Positions 17,655 through 27,227 are shown, numbered from the stretch's first letter. The stretch is DNA of 64,000 bases from Methyloversatilis universalis EHg5 (GCF_000378945.1 NZ_KB900539.1:365241-429240); one strand, 5' to 3'. Notes: generated by a model not told the origin, from the sequence alone. A program made the numbers and translations.

Positions 17655-18896
17655 ATGCCCTGGCGCCTATTGCGATTCGGTCTGTCGAAGTCCCATCCGG
17701 AACCCCGGATGTTCACGGCTCACGACAAGCTCAAGCCCTCCTACGACGTAGTGATCATTGGTGGTGGGGGCCATGGCCTGGCCAGCGCCTACTACCTCGC
17801 CCGTGATCATGGCATCACCAACGTGGCGGTGCTCGAGAAGGGTTACATCGGTGGCGGCAATACCGGCCGCAACACCACCATCATCCGCTCGAACTACCTC
17901 ACGCCGGAAGGCGTGAAGTTCTACGACAAGTCGGTGCAGCTGTACCAGGACTTGTCCACAGAGTTCGATCTGAACCTCTTCTACTCCACCCGCGGCCACT
18001 TCACGCTGGCCCACACCGACTCCGCGATGCGCACCATGCGCTGGCGTGCAGAGGTGAACAAGCACTACGGCATCGCGTCCGAAGTGGTGGGCCCGGAAGA
18101 AGTGAAGCGCCAGACGCCGCAGATCGATCTGTCCTGTGGTGGCCACGCCCCGATCCAGGGTGCGCTGTACCACGCACCGGGCGCGGTGGCCCGTCACGAC
18201 GCGGTGGCCTGGGGCTACGGCCGTGGCGCCGACATGCGTGGCGCTGAAATCCACCAGCAGACTGCGGTGACCGGCATCGAGGTCAAGGGCGGCAAGGTGG
18301 TCGGTGTACACACCACCAAGGGTTTCATCTCGACCAACAAGGTCATCTGTGCGGTCGCCGGCTTCACGCCGCGCATCACCGACATGGTGGGCTTCAAGAC
18401 GCCGATCTTCGTGCATCCGCTGCAGGCCATGGTGAGCGAGCCGATGAAGCCCTGGCTCGACACCATCCTGGTGTCCGGCAGCCTGCATATATATGTAAGC
18501 CAGAGCGCCCGCGGCGAACTGGTGATGGGCGCCTCGCTCGATCCGTACGAAGTGCAATCGACGCGTTCGACGCTGGACTTCCCGGAAGGCCTCGCCGCTC
18601 ACCTGCTCGACATGTTCCCCTTCCTGTCGCACTCCAAGGTGGTGCGTCAGTGGGCCGGCATGGCTGATATGACGCCGGACTTCGCACCCATCATGGGCAT
18701 GACGCCGGTCGAAGGCTTCTACCTCGATTCCGGCTGGGGTACCTGGGGCTTCAAGGCGACGCCGGTCTGCGGCAAGACCATGGCCTGGACCGCCGTCAAT
18801 GACAAGCCGCACGAGCTGATCACCGGCTTCTCGCTCGACCGCTTCCGCAACTACTCGCTGACCGGCGAGAAGGGTGCGGCGAGCGTGGGCCACTGA
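17655..18896 (+). CDS. mgdA: N-methylglutamate dehydrogenase subunit A (sarcosine oxidase beta-like)
   Basis: 413 residues from the ATG at 17655, with AGGA six bases upstream; the lead LLRFGLSKSHPEP resembles the head of sarcosine oxidase beta subunits, supporting this start over ATG 17709. The FAD-binding DAO fold is clear: YDVVIIGGGGHGLASAYYLA, EKGYIGGGNTGRNTTIIRSN and, near the end, GMTPVEGFYLDSGWGTWGFK. ARHDAVAWG around residue 180 is the segment that in sarcosine oxidase beta carries the histidine bound to FMN. In the methylamine pathway MgdABCD oxidises N-methylglutamate to glutamate and passes the methyl carbon to formaldehyde or methylene-tetrahydrofolate. First gene of an eight-gene operon. 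Confidence 0.93.
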   Translation: MPWRLLRFGLSKSHPEPRMFTAHDKLKPSYDVVIIGGGGHGLASAYYLARDHGITNVAVLEKGYIGGGNTGRNTTIIRSNYLTPEGVKFYDKSVQLYQDLSTEFDLNLFYSTRGHFTLAHTDSAMRTMRWRAEVNKHYGIASEVVGPEEVKRQTPQIDLSCGGHAPIQGALYHAPGAVARHDAVAWGYGRGADMRGAEIHQQTAVTGIEVKGGKVVGVHTTKGFISTNKVICAVAGFTPRITDMVGFKTPIFVHPLQAMVSEPMKPWLDTILVSGSLHIYVSQSARGELVMGASLDPYEVQSTRSTLDFPEGLAAHLLDMFPFLSHSKVVRQWAGMADMTPDFAPIMGMTPVEGFYLDSGWGTWGFKATPVCGKTMAWTAVNDKPHELITGFSLDRFRNYSLTGEKGAASVGH

Positions 18897-18924
18897 GCGC
18901 GGAACAGAGAGCGGAGACGACGAC

Positions 18925-19182
18925 ATGAAACTGATGACCTGTCCGATCAACGGCACGCGGCCGATTTCGGAATTCGCCTACTGGGGCGAAATCCGTCCGG
19001 CGCCCGATGCCGATACCTGCAGCGACGACCAGTGGGCGGAATACGTGTTCCACCGCAACGGCGCGCCCGGCGTGAAGAAGGAATGGTGGTGCCACACGCC
19101 GTCGAATACCTGGTTCATCGCTGAACGCGATACCGAAAAGGACAAGGTGCTGCGCACCTTTCTGCATGGAGATGACAAGTGA
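18925..19182 (+). CDS. mgdB: N-methylglutamate dehydrogenase subunit B (sarcosine oxidase delta-like)
   Basis: 85 residues, with GGAG eight bases before the ATG. It aligns with the small delta subunit of heterotetrameric sarcosine oxidase: TCPINGTRPISEFAYWGE, DQWAEYVFHRNGAPGVKKEWW and HTPSNTWFIAERDT. In the characterised oxidase this subunit binds zinc through three Cys and one His. Here Cys6 and His57 remain, but the second Cys is Asn9 and the last Cys position reads Asn61, so the classical zinc site looks incomplete; Cys56 beside the His could compensate. The stop overlaps the GTG start of mgdC by four bases. Confidence 0.9.
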   Translation: MKLMTCPINGTRPISEFAYWGEIRPAPDADTCSDDQWAEYVFHRNGAPGVKKEWWCHTPSNTWFIAERDTEKDKVLRTFLHGDDK

Positions 19183-22079
19183 AGCGCCTGCCCGCAATGC
19201 CCGACGAGTGGCTGGATCGCAGCCGCACCGTCCGCTTCCGTTTTGAAGGCCGCACCTTCGAAGGCCTGTCCGGCGACAGCATCGCCAGCGCGCTGTGGGC
19301 CGCCGGCCAGCGCAGCCAGGGCCGCAGCTTCAAGTACCACCGCGTGCGCGGCATTCTTTCGGCCGCCAACCATGACGTGAACGTCATGCTGCAGGACGGT
19401 CCGAAGCTGAACACCCGCGGTGACGTGGTGGCGGTGCGTGAAGGCATGGACCTGACCGCGGTGAACACTTTCGGTGGCCTGGCCAACGACAAGGCGCGTC
19501 ACCTGAACAAGCTGTCGCGCTTCCTGCCGGTCGGCTTCTATTACAAGGCCTTCCACAACAAGCGTCTGTTCCCGCTGTGGGAAAAGATGTTCCGCCGCAT
19601 CACCGGTCTGGGCGTGGTCGATTTCTCGACGCCGCACATCCGCACCCAGAAGCGCTACGACTTCTGTGACGTGCTGGTGATCGGTGCCGGTCCTTCCGGT
19701 CTGGCCGCCGCGCTGTCGGCCGCCGAAGCAGGCGCTTCGGTGGTGGTCTGTGACGAGAACGCCCGCGCCGGTGGCAGCGGTCTGTTCCAGCTGGGCGCCG
19801 ACGCGGCACGTCGTCAGCACACCGCCTCGCTGCTGCAGCAGGTGAAGTCCAACCCGCGCATCCGTCTGCTGGAAGGCACTTACGCCGGCGCCTACTACGC
19901 CGACCGCTGGGTGCCGCTGATCGACGAGAACCGCATGACGAAGATGCGCGCCAAGTCGGTCATTCTGGCCAGTGGTGCCTACGAGCAGCCGTCCGTTTTC
20001 CGTAACAACGACCTGCCGGGCATCATGAACGGCTCGGCCATGCAGCGCCTGATCTACCGCTACGCGGTCAAGCCCTGCAGCACCGCGGTCGTGCTGGCCG
20101 CCAACGCCGACGGCTACCGCGTCGCGCTCGATCTGCTGGCCGCCGGCGCCGCCGTGGCTGCGGTGCTGGACATGCGCGCCAGCGTGCCGGCTTCGCCGCT
20201 GGCCGATGCACTGCGCGCCAAGGGCGTGGAAATCCTCGGTGGTCACGCGGTGTATGAAGCGCACGCCGATGGCAAGGGCGAACTGGCTGGCGTCACTGCC
20301 TGTCGCATCGACGGTGCCGGCCGTGTGGTGTCCGGTTCGCAGCGTCGCATCAGCTGCGACGGCGTTGCGATGAGCACCGGCTGGTCGCCGGCCGCCAACC
20401 TGCTGTATCAGGCAGGCACCCGCATGCGCTTCGACGATCTGCTGCAGCAGTTCGTGCCGGAACAGCTGCCGGAAGGCGTGTTCGCCTGCGGCAAGGTGAA
20501 TGGCGTGTTCCGCCTCGAATCGCGCATCACCGACGGTCAGCGCGCAGGTCTCGCTGCCGCCGCGAATGCCGGTTTCGAAGTCAGTGCCAGCATCACCGTG
20601 CCGGCCGAAACCGAATCACCGTCGCATGCCTGGCCGGTGGTTGCTCATCCGGACGGCAAGAACTTCGTCGATTTCGACGAGGATCTGCAGGTGAAGGATT
20701 TCGAGAACGCAGTGCAGGAAGGCTACGACAACATCGAGCTGCTGAAGCGCTTCTCGACCGTCGGCATGGGCCCCAGCCAGGGCAAGCACTCGAACATGAC
20801 CGCGCTGCGCATCCTGGCGCGCCTGACCGGCAAGTCGCCGCAGCAGGTGGGCACCACGACCGCGCGTCCGTTCTTCCACCCGGTGCCGCTGTCGCATCTG
20901 GCCGGCCGCGGTTTCAGCCCGCAGCGCCACTCGCCGCTGCACGGCCGCCACGCCGCTGCCGGTGCGGTGTTCATGCAGGCCGGCGCGTGGGAACGTCCGG
21001 AGTACTACGCAGTGCCGGGCAAGTCGCGCATCGACTGCATCCGCGAAGAGGCGCGCCGTGTGCGCACCGCGGTTGCGCTGATCGACGTCGGCACGCTGGG
21101 CAAGCTGGAAATCCGTGGCCCGCAGGCCGCCGAGTTCCTGAACCGCGTCTATACCGGCCGCTACGACAACATGAAGGTGGGTGCCACGCGCTACGCCGTC
21201 ATGTGTGACGACTCGGGCGTGCTGAGCGACGAAGGCGTGGTGGCGCGCATCGCCGAAGACGTCTTCTACTTCACCACGACCAGTTCGGGTGCGGCCACGG
21301 TGTATCGCGAGCTGTCGCGCCTGAACATCGAGTGGAAGCTGGACTGCGGCCTGATCAACCTGACCGGTTCGTACTCGGCGATGAACCTGGCCGGTCCGGC
21401 GTCGCGCAAGGTGCTGGCCCAGCTGACCGACATGGATCTGTCGTCCGCCGCCTTCCCCTACCTCGCGGTGCGCACCGGCACGGTGGCCGGCATTCCGGCC
21501 CGCATGATGCGCGTCGGCTTCGTCGGCGAATGGGGCTACGAAATCCACATCCCGGCCGAGTACGGCGCCACGCTGTGGGACGCGCTGATGAAGGCGGGTG
21601 AGTCGTCGGGCATCGGCCCGTTCGGTGTCGAGGCCCAGCGTCTGCTGCGTCTGGAAAAGGGCCACCTGATCGTGAGCCAGGACACCGACGGTCTGACCAA
21701 CCCGTTCGAAGTCGGCATGGACTGGGCGGTCAAGCTGGACAAGCCCTTCTTCACCGGCAAGCGCTCGCTGCAGATCGTTCGCAAGATGCCGCTCAAGCGC
21801 AAGCTGGTCGGCTTCCGCCTGGGCGAGAACCACAGCGGCGAAGTGCCGAAGGAATGTCACCTGATCATCCAGGACGGTGACATCGCCGGCCGCGTTACCA
21901 GCATCTCCTGGAGCCCGCATGTCGGTCGCTTCATCGGCCTGGCCTTCGTGCTGCCGTCGATGTCCGAATCCGGCACCGCCTTCCAGATCCGTCTGACCGA
22001 CGGAAGCATGGTGAACGCCGAGGTCTGCGACACGCCCTTCTTCGACCCGAAAGACGAACGCCAGAAGGAAATCGAATGA
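19179..22079 (+). CDS. mgdC: N-methylglutamate dehydrogenase subunit C (sarcosine oxidase alpha-like)
   Basis: 966 residues. Translation starts at GTG 19179 (GGAG seven bases upstream), overlapping the mgdB stop as GTGA. Domain order matches sarcosine oxidase alpha: a ferredoxin-like N-terminal domain without cluster cysteines (DRSRTVRFRFEGRTFEGLSG), a pyridine nucleotide/FAD Rossmann domain (VLVIGAGPSGLAAALSAAEAG near residue 167), and from about residue 600 an aminomethyltransferase (GcvT-like) tetrahydrofolate-binding domain (GPASRKVLAQLTDMDLSS, FVGEWGYEIHIPAEYG, LRLEKGHLIVSQDTDGLTNP). The last domain is where the oxidised methyl group would be transferred to tetrahydrofolate. Confidence 0.94.
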   Translation: MKRLPAMPDEWLDRSRTVRFRFEGRTFEGLSGDSIASALWAAGQRSQGRSFKYHRVRGILSAANHDVNVMLQDGPKLNTRGDVVAVREGMDLTAVNTFGGLANDKARHLNKLSRFLPVGFYYKAFHNKRLFPLWEKMFRRITGLGVVDFSTPHIRTQKRYDFCDVLVIGAGPSGLAAALSAAEAGASVVVCDENARAGGSGLFQLGADAARRQHTASLLQQVKSNPRIRLLEGTYAGAYYADRWVPLIDENRMTKMRAKSVILASGAYEQPSVFRNNDLPGIMNGSAMQRLIYRYAVKPCSTAVVLAANADGYRVALDLLAAGAAVAAVLDMRASVPASPLADALRAKGVEILGGHAVYEAHADGKGELAGVTACRIDGAGRVVSGSQRRISCDGVAMSTGWSPAANLLYQAGTRMRFDDLLQQFVPEQLPEGVFACGKVNGVFRLESRITDGQRAGLAAAANAGFEVSASITVPAETESPSHAWPVVAHPDGKNFVDFDEDLQVKDFENAVQEGYDNIELLKRFSTVGMGPSQGKHSNMTALRILARLTGKSPQQVGTTTARPFFHPVPLSHLAGRGFSPQRHSPLHGRHAAAGAVFMQAGAWERPEYYAVPGKSRIDCIREEARRVRTAVALIDVGTLGKLEIRGPQAAEFLNRVYTGRYDNMKVGATRYAVMCDDSGVLSDEGVVARIAEDVFYFTTTSSGAATVYRELSRLNIEWKLDCGLINLTGSYSAMNLAGPASRKVLAQLTDMDLSSAAFPYLAVRTGTVAGIPARMMRVGFVGEWGYEIHIPAEYGATLWDALMKAGESSGIGPFGVEAQRLLRLEKGHLIVSQDTDGLTNPFEVGMDWAVKLDKPFFTGKRSLQIVRKMPLKRKLVGFRLGENHSGEVPKECHLIIQDGDIAGRVTSISWSPHVGRFIGLAFVLPSMSESGTAFQIRLTDGSMVNAEVCDTPFFDPKDERQKEIE

Positions 22080-22750
22080 ACGCCCCCTTCGCCCCCAATC
22101 GCATCAGCCCTCTGTTCGACGAACAGGCGCCGCACGCGGCGAAGTGGACCCAGGTCGAGACCATGCAGACCGTGGCCTCCTTCGGTTCGGCCGATGCAGC
22201 CCGTCTGCCGCTGGCCGGCATCGGCGACCTCAGCTTCCGCCGCCGTGCCGGCGTCAAGGGTCCGGGCGCTGCCGCCTGGCTTAACGCCCTGGGCATCGTT
22301 ACACCGGAACGCATGAACAGCTGGCTGCGCATGGACGACGGCACCCTGGTGCTGCGTCTGGGCAACACCGAGTACCTGGTCGAGGACGCGCCGGGTGGCA
22401 GCCATGCCGCGCAGATGAACGCCGCTGCGCCGGCACACGGCGTGTATCCGGTGCCGCGTTATGACGCCGCGCTGGTTGTCGCCGGCCGCAATGCACTTGA
22501 ACTGACCCGCCAGACCTGTGCCTTCGATTTCACCACCCTGTCGCCTGCGGCGCAGGGGCTGGCGATGACTTCGATGGTTGGCGTCGGCGTCACCGCGGTC
22601 GCGATGGAAAGCGGCGGCGAAACGTACTACCGGCTGTGGTGCGACGGCACCTATGGCGGTTATCTGTGGGCCACGCTGGTGGAGGTGGCTTCGGATCTCG
22701 GAGGAGGTGCGGTCGGCCTGGAATCGCTTGGCCGGCTCGCACAGCAATAA
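22076..22750 (+). CDS. mgdD: N-methylglutamate dehydrogenase subunit D (sarcosine oxidase gamma-like)
   Basis: 224 residues, starting at an ATG that overlaps the mgdC stop as ATGA. The sequence has the GcvT-related fold of the gamma subunit: LAGIGDLSFRRRAGVKGPGA, LNALGIVTPERMNSW, LGNTEYLVEDAPG, CAFDFTTLSPAAQGLAMTSM, and a C-terminal YRLWCDGTYGGYLWATLVEV. It is expected to complete the heterotetramer and help position the folate-binding domain of MgdC. A 70-base gap separates it from gmaS. Confidence 0.9.
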   Translation: MNAPFAPNRISPLFDEQAPHAAKWTQVETMQTVASFGSADAARLPLAGIGDLSFRRRAGVKGPGAAAWLNALGIVTPERMNSWLRMDDGTLVLRLGNTEYLVEDAPGGSHAAQMNAAAPAHGVYPVPRYDAALVVAGRNALELTRQTCAFDFTTLSPAAQGLAMTSMVGVGVTAVAMESGGETYYRLWCDGTYGGYLWATLVEVASDLGGGAVGLESLGRLAQQ

Positions 22751-22820
22751 CAAACAGCGCGCCGTTTGACGACGGCGCAATTCAGTCAGATACGAGCCGT
22801 TTGGACAGGGAGGGAATGTG

Positions 22821-24149
22821 ATGTCACCCAGCGAAGCACAGCAGTTCCTGAAGGAAAACCAGGTCAAGTACATCCTGGCGCAGTTCGTCGATATCCACGG
22901 TTCGGCCAAGACCAAGTCGGTCCCGGCCGAGCATTACAAGACCGTGGTGACCGCTGGCGCCGGCTTTGCCGGTTTCGCGATCTGGGGCATGGGCATGACC
23001 CCCAACGTCGACGCCGATTACATGGCCGTGGGCGACGCCTCGACGCTGTCGCTGGTGCCCTGGCAGCCGGGCTATGCCCGCATCGCCTGTGACGGCCACA
23101 CGCACGGCAAGCCGCACGAGTACGACACCCGCGTCGTGCTGAAGAAGCAGCTGGAGCAGATCACCGCCCGCGGCTGGACCTTCTTCACCGGCATGGAGCC
23201 CGAGTTCTCGCTGCTGCGCAAGGTCGAAGGCAAGCTGCTGCCGGCCGATCCGGGCGACACGCTGTCCAAGCCCTGCTACGACTACAAGGGCCTGTCGCGC
23301 GCCCGCGTCTTCCTGGAACGCCTGTCCGAGTCGCTGCGCTCGGTCGGCATCGACGTCTATCAGATCGACCACGAAGACGCGAACGGCCAGTTCGAGATCA
23401 ACTACACCTTCACCGACGCGCTGACCTCCTGCGACCACTACACCTTCTTCAAGATGGGTGCCGCCGAGATCGCCGCCGAACTGGGTCTGATCTGCTCGTT
23501 CATGCCCAAGCCCTTCTCGAACCGCCCGGGCAACGGCCTGCACATGCACATGAGCATCGGCGACGGCAAGCGCAACCTGTTCGAGGACAAGTCGGACAAG
23601 CACGGCCTTGACCTGTCGAAGCTGGCTTACCACTGGGCGGCCGGTCTGCTCAAGCACGCACCGGCCCTGGCCGCGCTGTGCTGCCCGACCGTGAATTCCT
23701 ACAAGCGTCTGGTGGTTGGCCGTTCGCTGACCGGCGCCACCTGGGCACCGGCCTACATCTGCTACGGCGGCAACAACCGCAGCGGCATGATCCGCAGCCC
23801 GGGCGGTCGCCTGGAACTGCGCCTGCCGGACGCTTCCTGCAATGCTTACCTCGCAACGGCCGCGGTCATCGCCGCCGGCATGGACGGGGTGATCAACGAG
23901 CTCGATCCGGGCACGCCGCAAAACGACAACCTGTACGAGTACAGCCAATCGCAGCTTGATGCCGCCGGTATCAAGGTGCTGCCGCAGAACCTGCATGAGG
24001 CGCTGCTGGCGCTCGAAAAGGACGAAGTGATCCGCGCTGCACTGGGTCCCGTCGTCGACGAGTTCCTGCGTCTCAAGCACATGGAGTGGGTCGAGTACAT
24101 GCGTCACGTCTCGGACTGGGAAGTGAACAGCTACCTCGAATTCTTCTGA
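22821..24149 (+). CDS. gmaS: Gamma-glutamylmethylamide synthetase
   Basis: 442 residues from the ATG at 22821, six bases after GGAGGG; a GTG directly before it is in frame but closer to that site. It is a glutamine-synthetase-fold enzyme: [29 protein letters not shown] (metal-binding glutamates), [10 protein letters not shown] (ATP/metal histidine), [11 protein letters not shown] and the substrate-binding [18 protein letters not shown]. GmaS condenses glutamate with methylamine using ATP. The assignment over ordinary glutamine synthetase rests on its place between mgdABCD and mgsABC, a combination specific to the N-methylglutamate pathway. It is the entry reaction of that pathway. Confidence 0.94.
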   Translation: MSPSEAQQFLKENQVKYILAQFVDIHGSAKTKSVPAEHYKTVVTAGAGFAGFAIWGMGMTPNVDADYMAVGDASTLSLVPWQPGYARIACDGHTHGKPHEYDTRVVLKKQLEQITARGWTFFTGMEPEFSLLRKVEGKLLPADPGDTLSKPCYDYKGLSRARVFLERLSESLRSVGIDVYQIDHEDANGQFEINYTFTDALTSCDHYTFFKMGAAEIAAELGLICSFMPKPFSNRPGNGLHMHMSIGDGKRNLFEDKSDKHGLDLSKLAYHWAAGLLKHAPALAALCCPTVNSYKRLVVGRSLTGATWAPAYICYGGNNRSGMIRSPGGRLELRLPDASCNAYLATAAVIAAGMDGVINELDPGTPQNDNLYEYSQSQLDAAGIKVLPQNLHEALLALEKDEVIRAALGPVVDEFLRLKHMEWVEYMRHVSDWEVNSYLEFF

Positions 24150-24169
24150 TCAATCGCCGGAGAACGGAT

Positions 24170-25078
24170 ATGTGTGGAATCGTTGGACTGCTGGTCAAGA
24201 CACCGGCATTGAAGGAGCGCCTGGGCGAACTGATGGTGCCCATGCTGATCGGCATGACCGAGCGCGGTCCGGACTCGGCGGGTCTCGCCGTGTTCGGCGA
24301 CTCGCTGGCCGAGAACTCGCGCAAGCTGAGCCTGTACTCGGGTCTCACCGATGACGGTGCGGATTTCAACTGGCACGGCCTGACGCACGCGCTGAAGGAA
24401 CACCTCGATGTCGACGCGCACATCGACGTGAAGCACAACCACGCCGTGCTGTCGTTCGCCGTGTCGCCGGAGCTGGTCAAGCGCTGGCTGCGCGAGAACC
24501 ACCCGAAGCTGCACATCCTGAGCACCGGTCGCACCATCGACCTGTACAAGGACATCGGCACCCCGGCCCAGGTGGCCGACCGCTACGACTTCAAGTCGAT
24601 GAAGGGTTCGCACCTGGTGGGTCACACCCGCATGGCGACCGAATCGGCGGTGACGCCGGATCGCGCACACCCCTTCACCGCCGGCGAAGACTTCTGCCTG
24701 GTGCACAACGGTTCGCTGTCGAACCCGAACTCGATCCGCCGCAAGCTGACGCCGGCCGGCATCCACTTCGAAACCGACAACGACACCGAAGCCGCCTGCC
24801 GCTTCCTCGAATGGCGCCTGCGTGAAGGCGACGACCTGGAAGTCGCGCTGCAGAAGGGCTTCGACGAACTGGACGGTTTCTTCACCTTCCTGATGGGTAC
24901 GCCGGACAAGCTCGCGTTGATCCGCGACCCCTTCGCCTGCAAGCCCGCAGTCGTGGCCGAAACCGACGACTACGTCGCGATCGCGTCGGAATTCCGTTCG
25001 CTGGCCCACCTGCCTGGCGTCAAGCACGCCAACGTGTTCGAACCCGCGCCCGAGGAGATGTACGTATGGAACGCATGA
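24170..25078 (+). CDS. mgsA: N-methylglutamate synthase subunit A (class II glutamine amidotransferase)
   Basis: 302 residues from the ATG at 24170, with CCGGAG ten bases upstream. The second residue is the catalytic Cys of an N-terminal nucleophile amidotransferase (MCGIVGLLVK). HTRMATESAVTPDRAHPF, the glutamine-binding FCLVHNGSLSNPNSIRRKL and FETDNDTEAACRFLEW are typical of the GltB/PurF class II domain. Here the substrate would be gamma-glutamylmethylamide, cleaved to release methylamine, which is channelled to 2-oxoglutarate. The 3' end overlaps mgsB by 13 bases. Confidence 0.92.
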   Translation: MCGIVGLLVKTPALKERLGELMVPMLIGMTERGPDSAGLAVFGDSLAENSRKLSLYSGLTDDGADFNWHGLTHALKEHLDVDAHIDVKHNHAVLSFAVSPELVKRWLRENHPKLHILSTGRTIDLYKDIGTPAQVADRYDFKSMKGSHLVGHTRMATESAVTPDRAHPFTAGEDFCLVHNGSLSNPNSIRRKLTPAGIHFETDNDTEAACRFLEWRLREGDDLEVALQKGFDELDGFFTFLMGTPDKLALIRDPFACKPAVVAETDDYVAIASEFRSLAHLPGVKHANVFEPAPEEMYVWNA

Positions 25079-25755
25079 CCTTCGATCTCGCCAGCTCGTC
25101 GCTGACCGAGATGAACACCTTCCTGCACAAGGGTCTTGAGGAAGGCGATAAGCGCCACATTTCGGTGCTGAACCCGGACGGCGCGCACAACATCGCCGTC
25201 GGTCTGAACCACCCGGTCACCGTGGAGATCCATGGTCACGCCGGCTACTACGCAGGCGGCATGAACAAGCACGCCCGCGTCGTGATCCACGGCAGCGCCG
25301 GTACCGGTGTCGCCGAGAACATGATGAGCGGTTCGGTGCACGTGAAGGGCTTCGCCTCCAACGGCGCCGGCGCGACCGCCCACGGCGGCCTGCTGGTGAT
25401 CGACGGTGACGCCGGCCTGCGCTGCGGCATCTCGCTCAAGGGCGGCGACATCGTCGTCGGCGGCAGCGTCGGCAGCTTCTCCGGCTTCATGGCCCAGGCC
25501 GGCCACATGGTCATCTGTGGCGACGCCGGCGACGCGCTCGGCGATTCGCTGTACGAAGCGGTCATCTACCTGCGCGGCAACGTGAAGTCGCTCGGTGCCG
25601 ATGCCCAGTTCGAGGACATGACCGACGCCGACTACGCGACGCTGGCCGAACTGCTGTCCAAGGCCGGCATGGACCACGATCCGAAGTCGTTCAAGCGCAT
25701 TGCCTCGGCTCGTACGCTCTATCACTGGAACGCGGACGCGAACCAGGAGTACTGA
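25066..25755 (+). CDS. mgsB: N-methylglutamate synthase subunit B (GXGXG domain)
   Basis: 229 residues, starting inside the last codons of mgsA. The protein is a right-handed beta-helix of GXGXG repeats like the C-terminal domain of glutamate synthase: GHAGYYAGGMNKHARVVIHG, GTGVAENMMSGSVHVKG, HGGLLVIDGDAGLRCGISLK, GGDIVVGGSVGSFSGFMAQA and GHMVICGDAGDALGDSLYEA. In glutamate synthase this domain holds the other two together and frames the ammonia tunnel. As a separate subunit it should do the same for methylamine transfer between MgsA and MgsC. Confidence 0.92.
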   Translation: MERMTFDLASSSLTEMNTFLHKGLEEGDKRHISVLNPDGAHNIAVGLNHPVTVEIHGHAGYYAGGMNKHARVVIHGSAGTGVAENMMSGSVHVKGFASNGAGATAHGGLLVIDGDAGLRCGISLKGGDIVVGGSVGSFSGFMAQAGHMVICGDAGDALGDSLYEAVIYLRGNVKSLGADAQFEDMTDADYATLAELLSKAGMDHDPKSFKRIASARTLYHWNADANQEY

Positions 25756-25771
25756 CATCTCCTGTGGGCAA

Positions 25772-25803
25772 GCGGGACGGTGCGGAACGATCCGCCCTCC
25801 CGC
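25772..25803 (+). other. Intercistronic hairpin between mgsB and mgsC
   Basis: GCGGGA (25772-25777) pairs with TCCCGC (25798-25803), and inside it TGCGGA (25781-25786) faces TCCGC (25791-25795) around a four-base loop. No T-run follows, and mgsC starts 32 bases downstream, so the hairpin is more likely a processing or mRNA-stability element that sets subunit ratios than a terminator. Confidence 0.4.
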
Positions 25804-25834
25804 GTAGCAGACACCGAATACAAAGGACTCACAA

Positions 25835-27199
25835 ATGGACATCAAACCCGTTTCGTTCAAGCGCGTCTCCCGGGAGGAGTCCGCGAGCTTCGACCGCTCG
25901 ACCATCGACTACATCCAGAACGCCGCTGCGCACGGCCTGTACGAAATCCGCGGCATGGGCGCCAAGCGCAAGCTGCCGCACTTCGACGACCTGCTGTTCC
26001 TGGCCGGCTCGCTGTCGCGCTACCCGCTGGAAGGCTATCGCGAAAAGTGCGTGACCAAGACCATCCTGGGCACCCGCTTCGCCAAGAAGCCGATCGAGCT
26101 GGACATCCCGATCACCATCGCCGGCATGAGCTTCGGCGCGCTGTCGGCCAACGTGAAGGAGTCGCTGGGCCGCGCCGCCACCGCGATGGGCACCACGACG
26201 ACGACCGGTGACGGCGGCATGACGCCGGAAGAGCGCAACTCGTCGAAGACGCTGGTGTACCAGTGCCTGCCGTCGCGTTACGGCTTCAACCCGGACGACG
26301 TGCGTCGCGCCGATGCGATCGAAGTCGTGATCGGTCAGGGCGCCAAGCCGGGCGGCGGCGGCATGCTGCTGGGCCAGAAGGTGAACCCGCGCGTGGCCAA
26401 GATGCGCACCCTGCCGCAAGGCGTGGATCAGCGCTCGGCCTGCCGTCACCCCGACTGGACCGGTCCGGACGATCTGGCGATCAAGATCCAGGAACTGCGC
26501 GAGCTGACCGACTGGGAAAAGCCGATCTACGTGAAGGTGGGCGCAACCCGTACCTTCAACGACGTCAAGCTGGCCGTTCATGCCGGTGCTGACGTGGTGG
26601 TGGTCGATGGCATGCAGGGCGGCACCGCAGCCACCCAGACCTGCTACATCGAACACATCGGCATCCCGACGCTGGCTGCAGTCCGCCAGGCAGTCGATGC
26701 GCTGGAAGACCTGAACATGAAGGGCCAGGTCCAGCTGATCGTGTCCGGCGGCATCCGTAGCGGCGCCGACGTCGCCAAGGCGCTGGCCATGGGTGCTGAT
26801 GCAGTCGCGATCGGTCAGGGCATCCTGTTCGCACTCGGCTGTAACTCGGAAACCTACATCCAGGACGGCAAGCACATTTCGGCCATCGAAGGTTACGACG
26901 CCCTCGGTACTCAGCCCGGCTTCTGCCACCACTGCCACACCGGCAAGTGCCCGGTCGGCGTGACCACGCAGGATTCGGTGCTCGAACAGCGTCTGCAGCC
27001 GGACGTCGGTGCCCGTCGCGTCAAGAACTACCTGAAGACGCTGAACATGGAACTCACCACGATCGCCCGTGCCTGCGGCAAGCAGAACGTGCATCACCTG
27101 GAGCGCGAAGACCTGGTCGCCCTCACGCTGGAAGCCGCCGCCATGGCGCGCATCCCGCTGGCGGGCACCAGCTGGATCCCGGGCCACAACGGCTACTGA
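25835..27199 (+). CDS. mgsC: N-methylglutamate synthase subunit C (FMN-dependent glutamate synthase domain)
   Basis: 454 residues. It matches the FMN/iron-sulfur synthase domain of glutamate synthase in its short, archaeal-like form: ITIAGMSFGALSANVKESLG, TGDGGMTPEERNSSK, IGQGAKPGGGGMLLGQKV, YVKVGATRTFNDVKLAVHAG, VVVDGMQGGTAATQT, LIVSGGIRSGADVAKALAMG. Near the C terminus CHHCHTGKCPVG holds the cysteines for the iron-sulfur cluster. It should combine methylamine with 2-oxoglutarate and reduce the imine to N-methylglutamate. Last gene of the pathway operon; the SMR gene starts 28 bases later. Confidence 0.93.
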   Translation: MDIKPVSFKRVSREESASFDRSTIDYIQNAAAHGLYEIRGMGAKRKLPHFDDLLFLAGSLSRYPLEGYREKCVTKTILGTRFAKKPIELDIPITIAGMSFGALSANVKESLGRAATAMGTTTTTGDGGMTPEERNSSKTLVYQCLPSRYGFNPDDVRRADAIEVVIGQGAKPGGGGMLLGQKVNPRVAKMRTLPQGVDQRSACRHPDWTGPDDLAIKIQELRELTDWEKPIYVKVGATRTFNDVKLAVHAGADVVVVDGMQGGTAATQTCYIEHIGIPTLAAVRQAVDALEDLNMKGQVQLIVSGGIRSGADVAKALAMGADAVAIGQGILFALGCNSETYIQDGKHISAIEGYDALGTQPGFCHHCHTGKCPVGVTTQDSVLEQRLQPDVGARRVKNYLKTLNMELTTIARACGKQNVHHLEREDLVALTLEAAAMARIPLAGTSWIPGHNGY

Positions 27200-27227
27200 T
27201 CCACAGCGTGATGCCGGGGCAGCGGAC

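Noticed and set aside
20616-21920. A 434-residue minus-strand open frame opposite mgdC
   Set aside because: Same shadow composition, no ribosome site or motif, and a clear sarcosine oxidase alpha homologue on the other strand.
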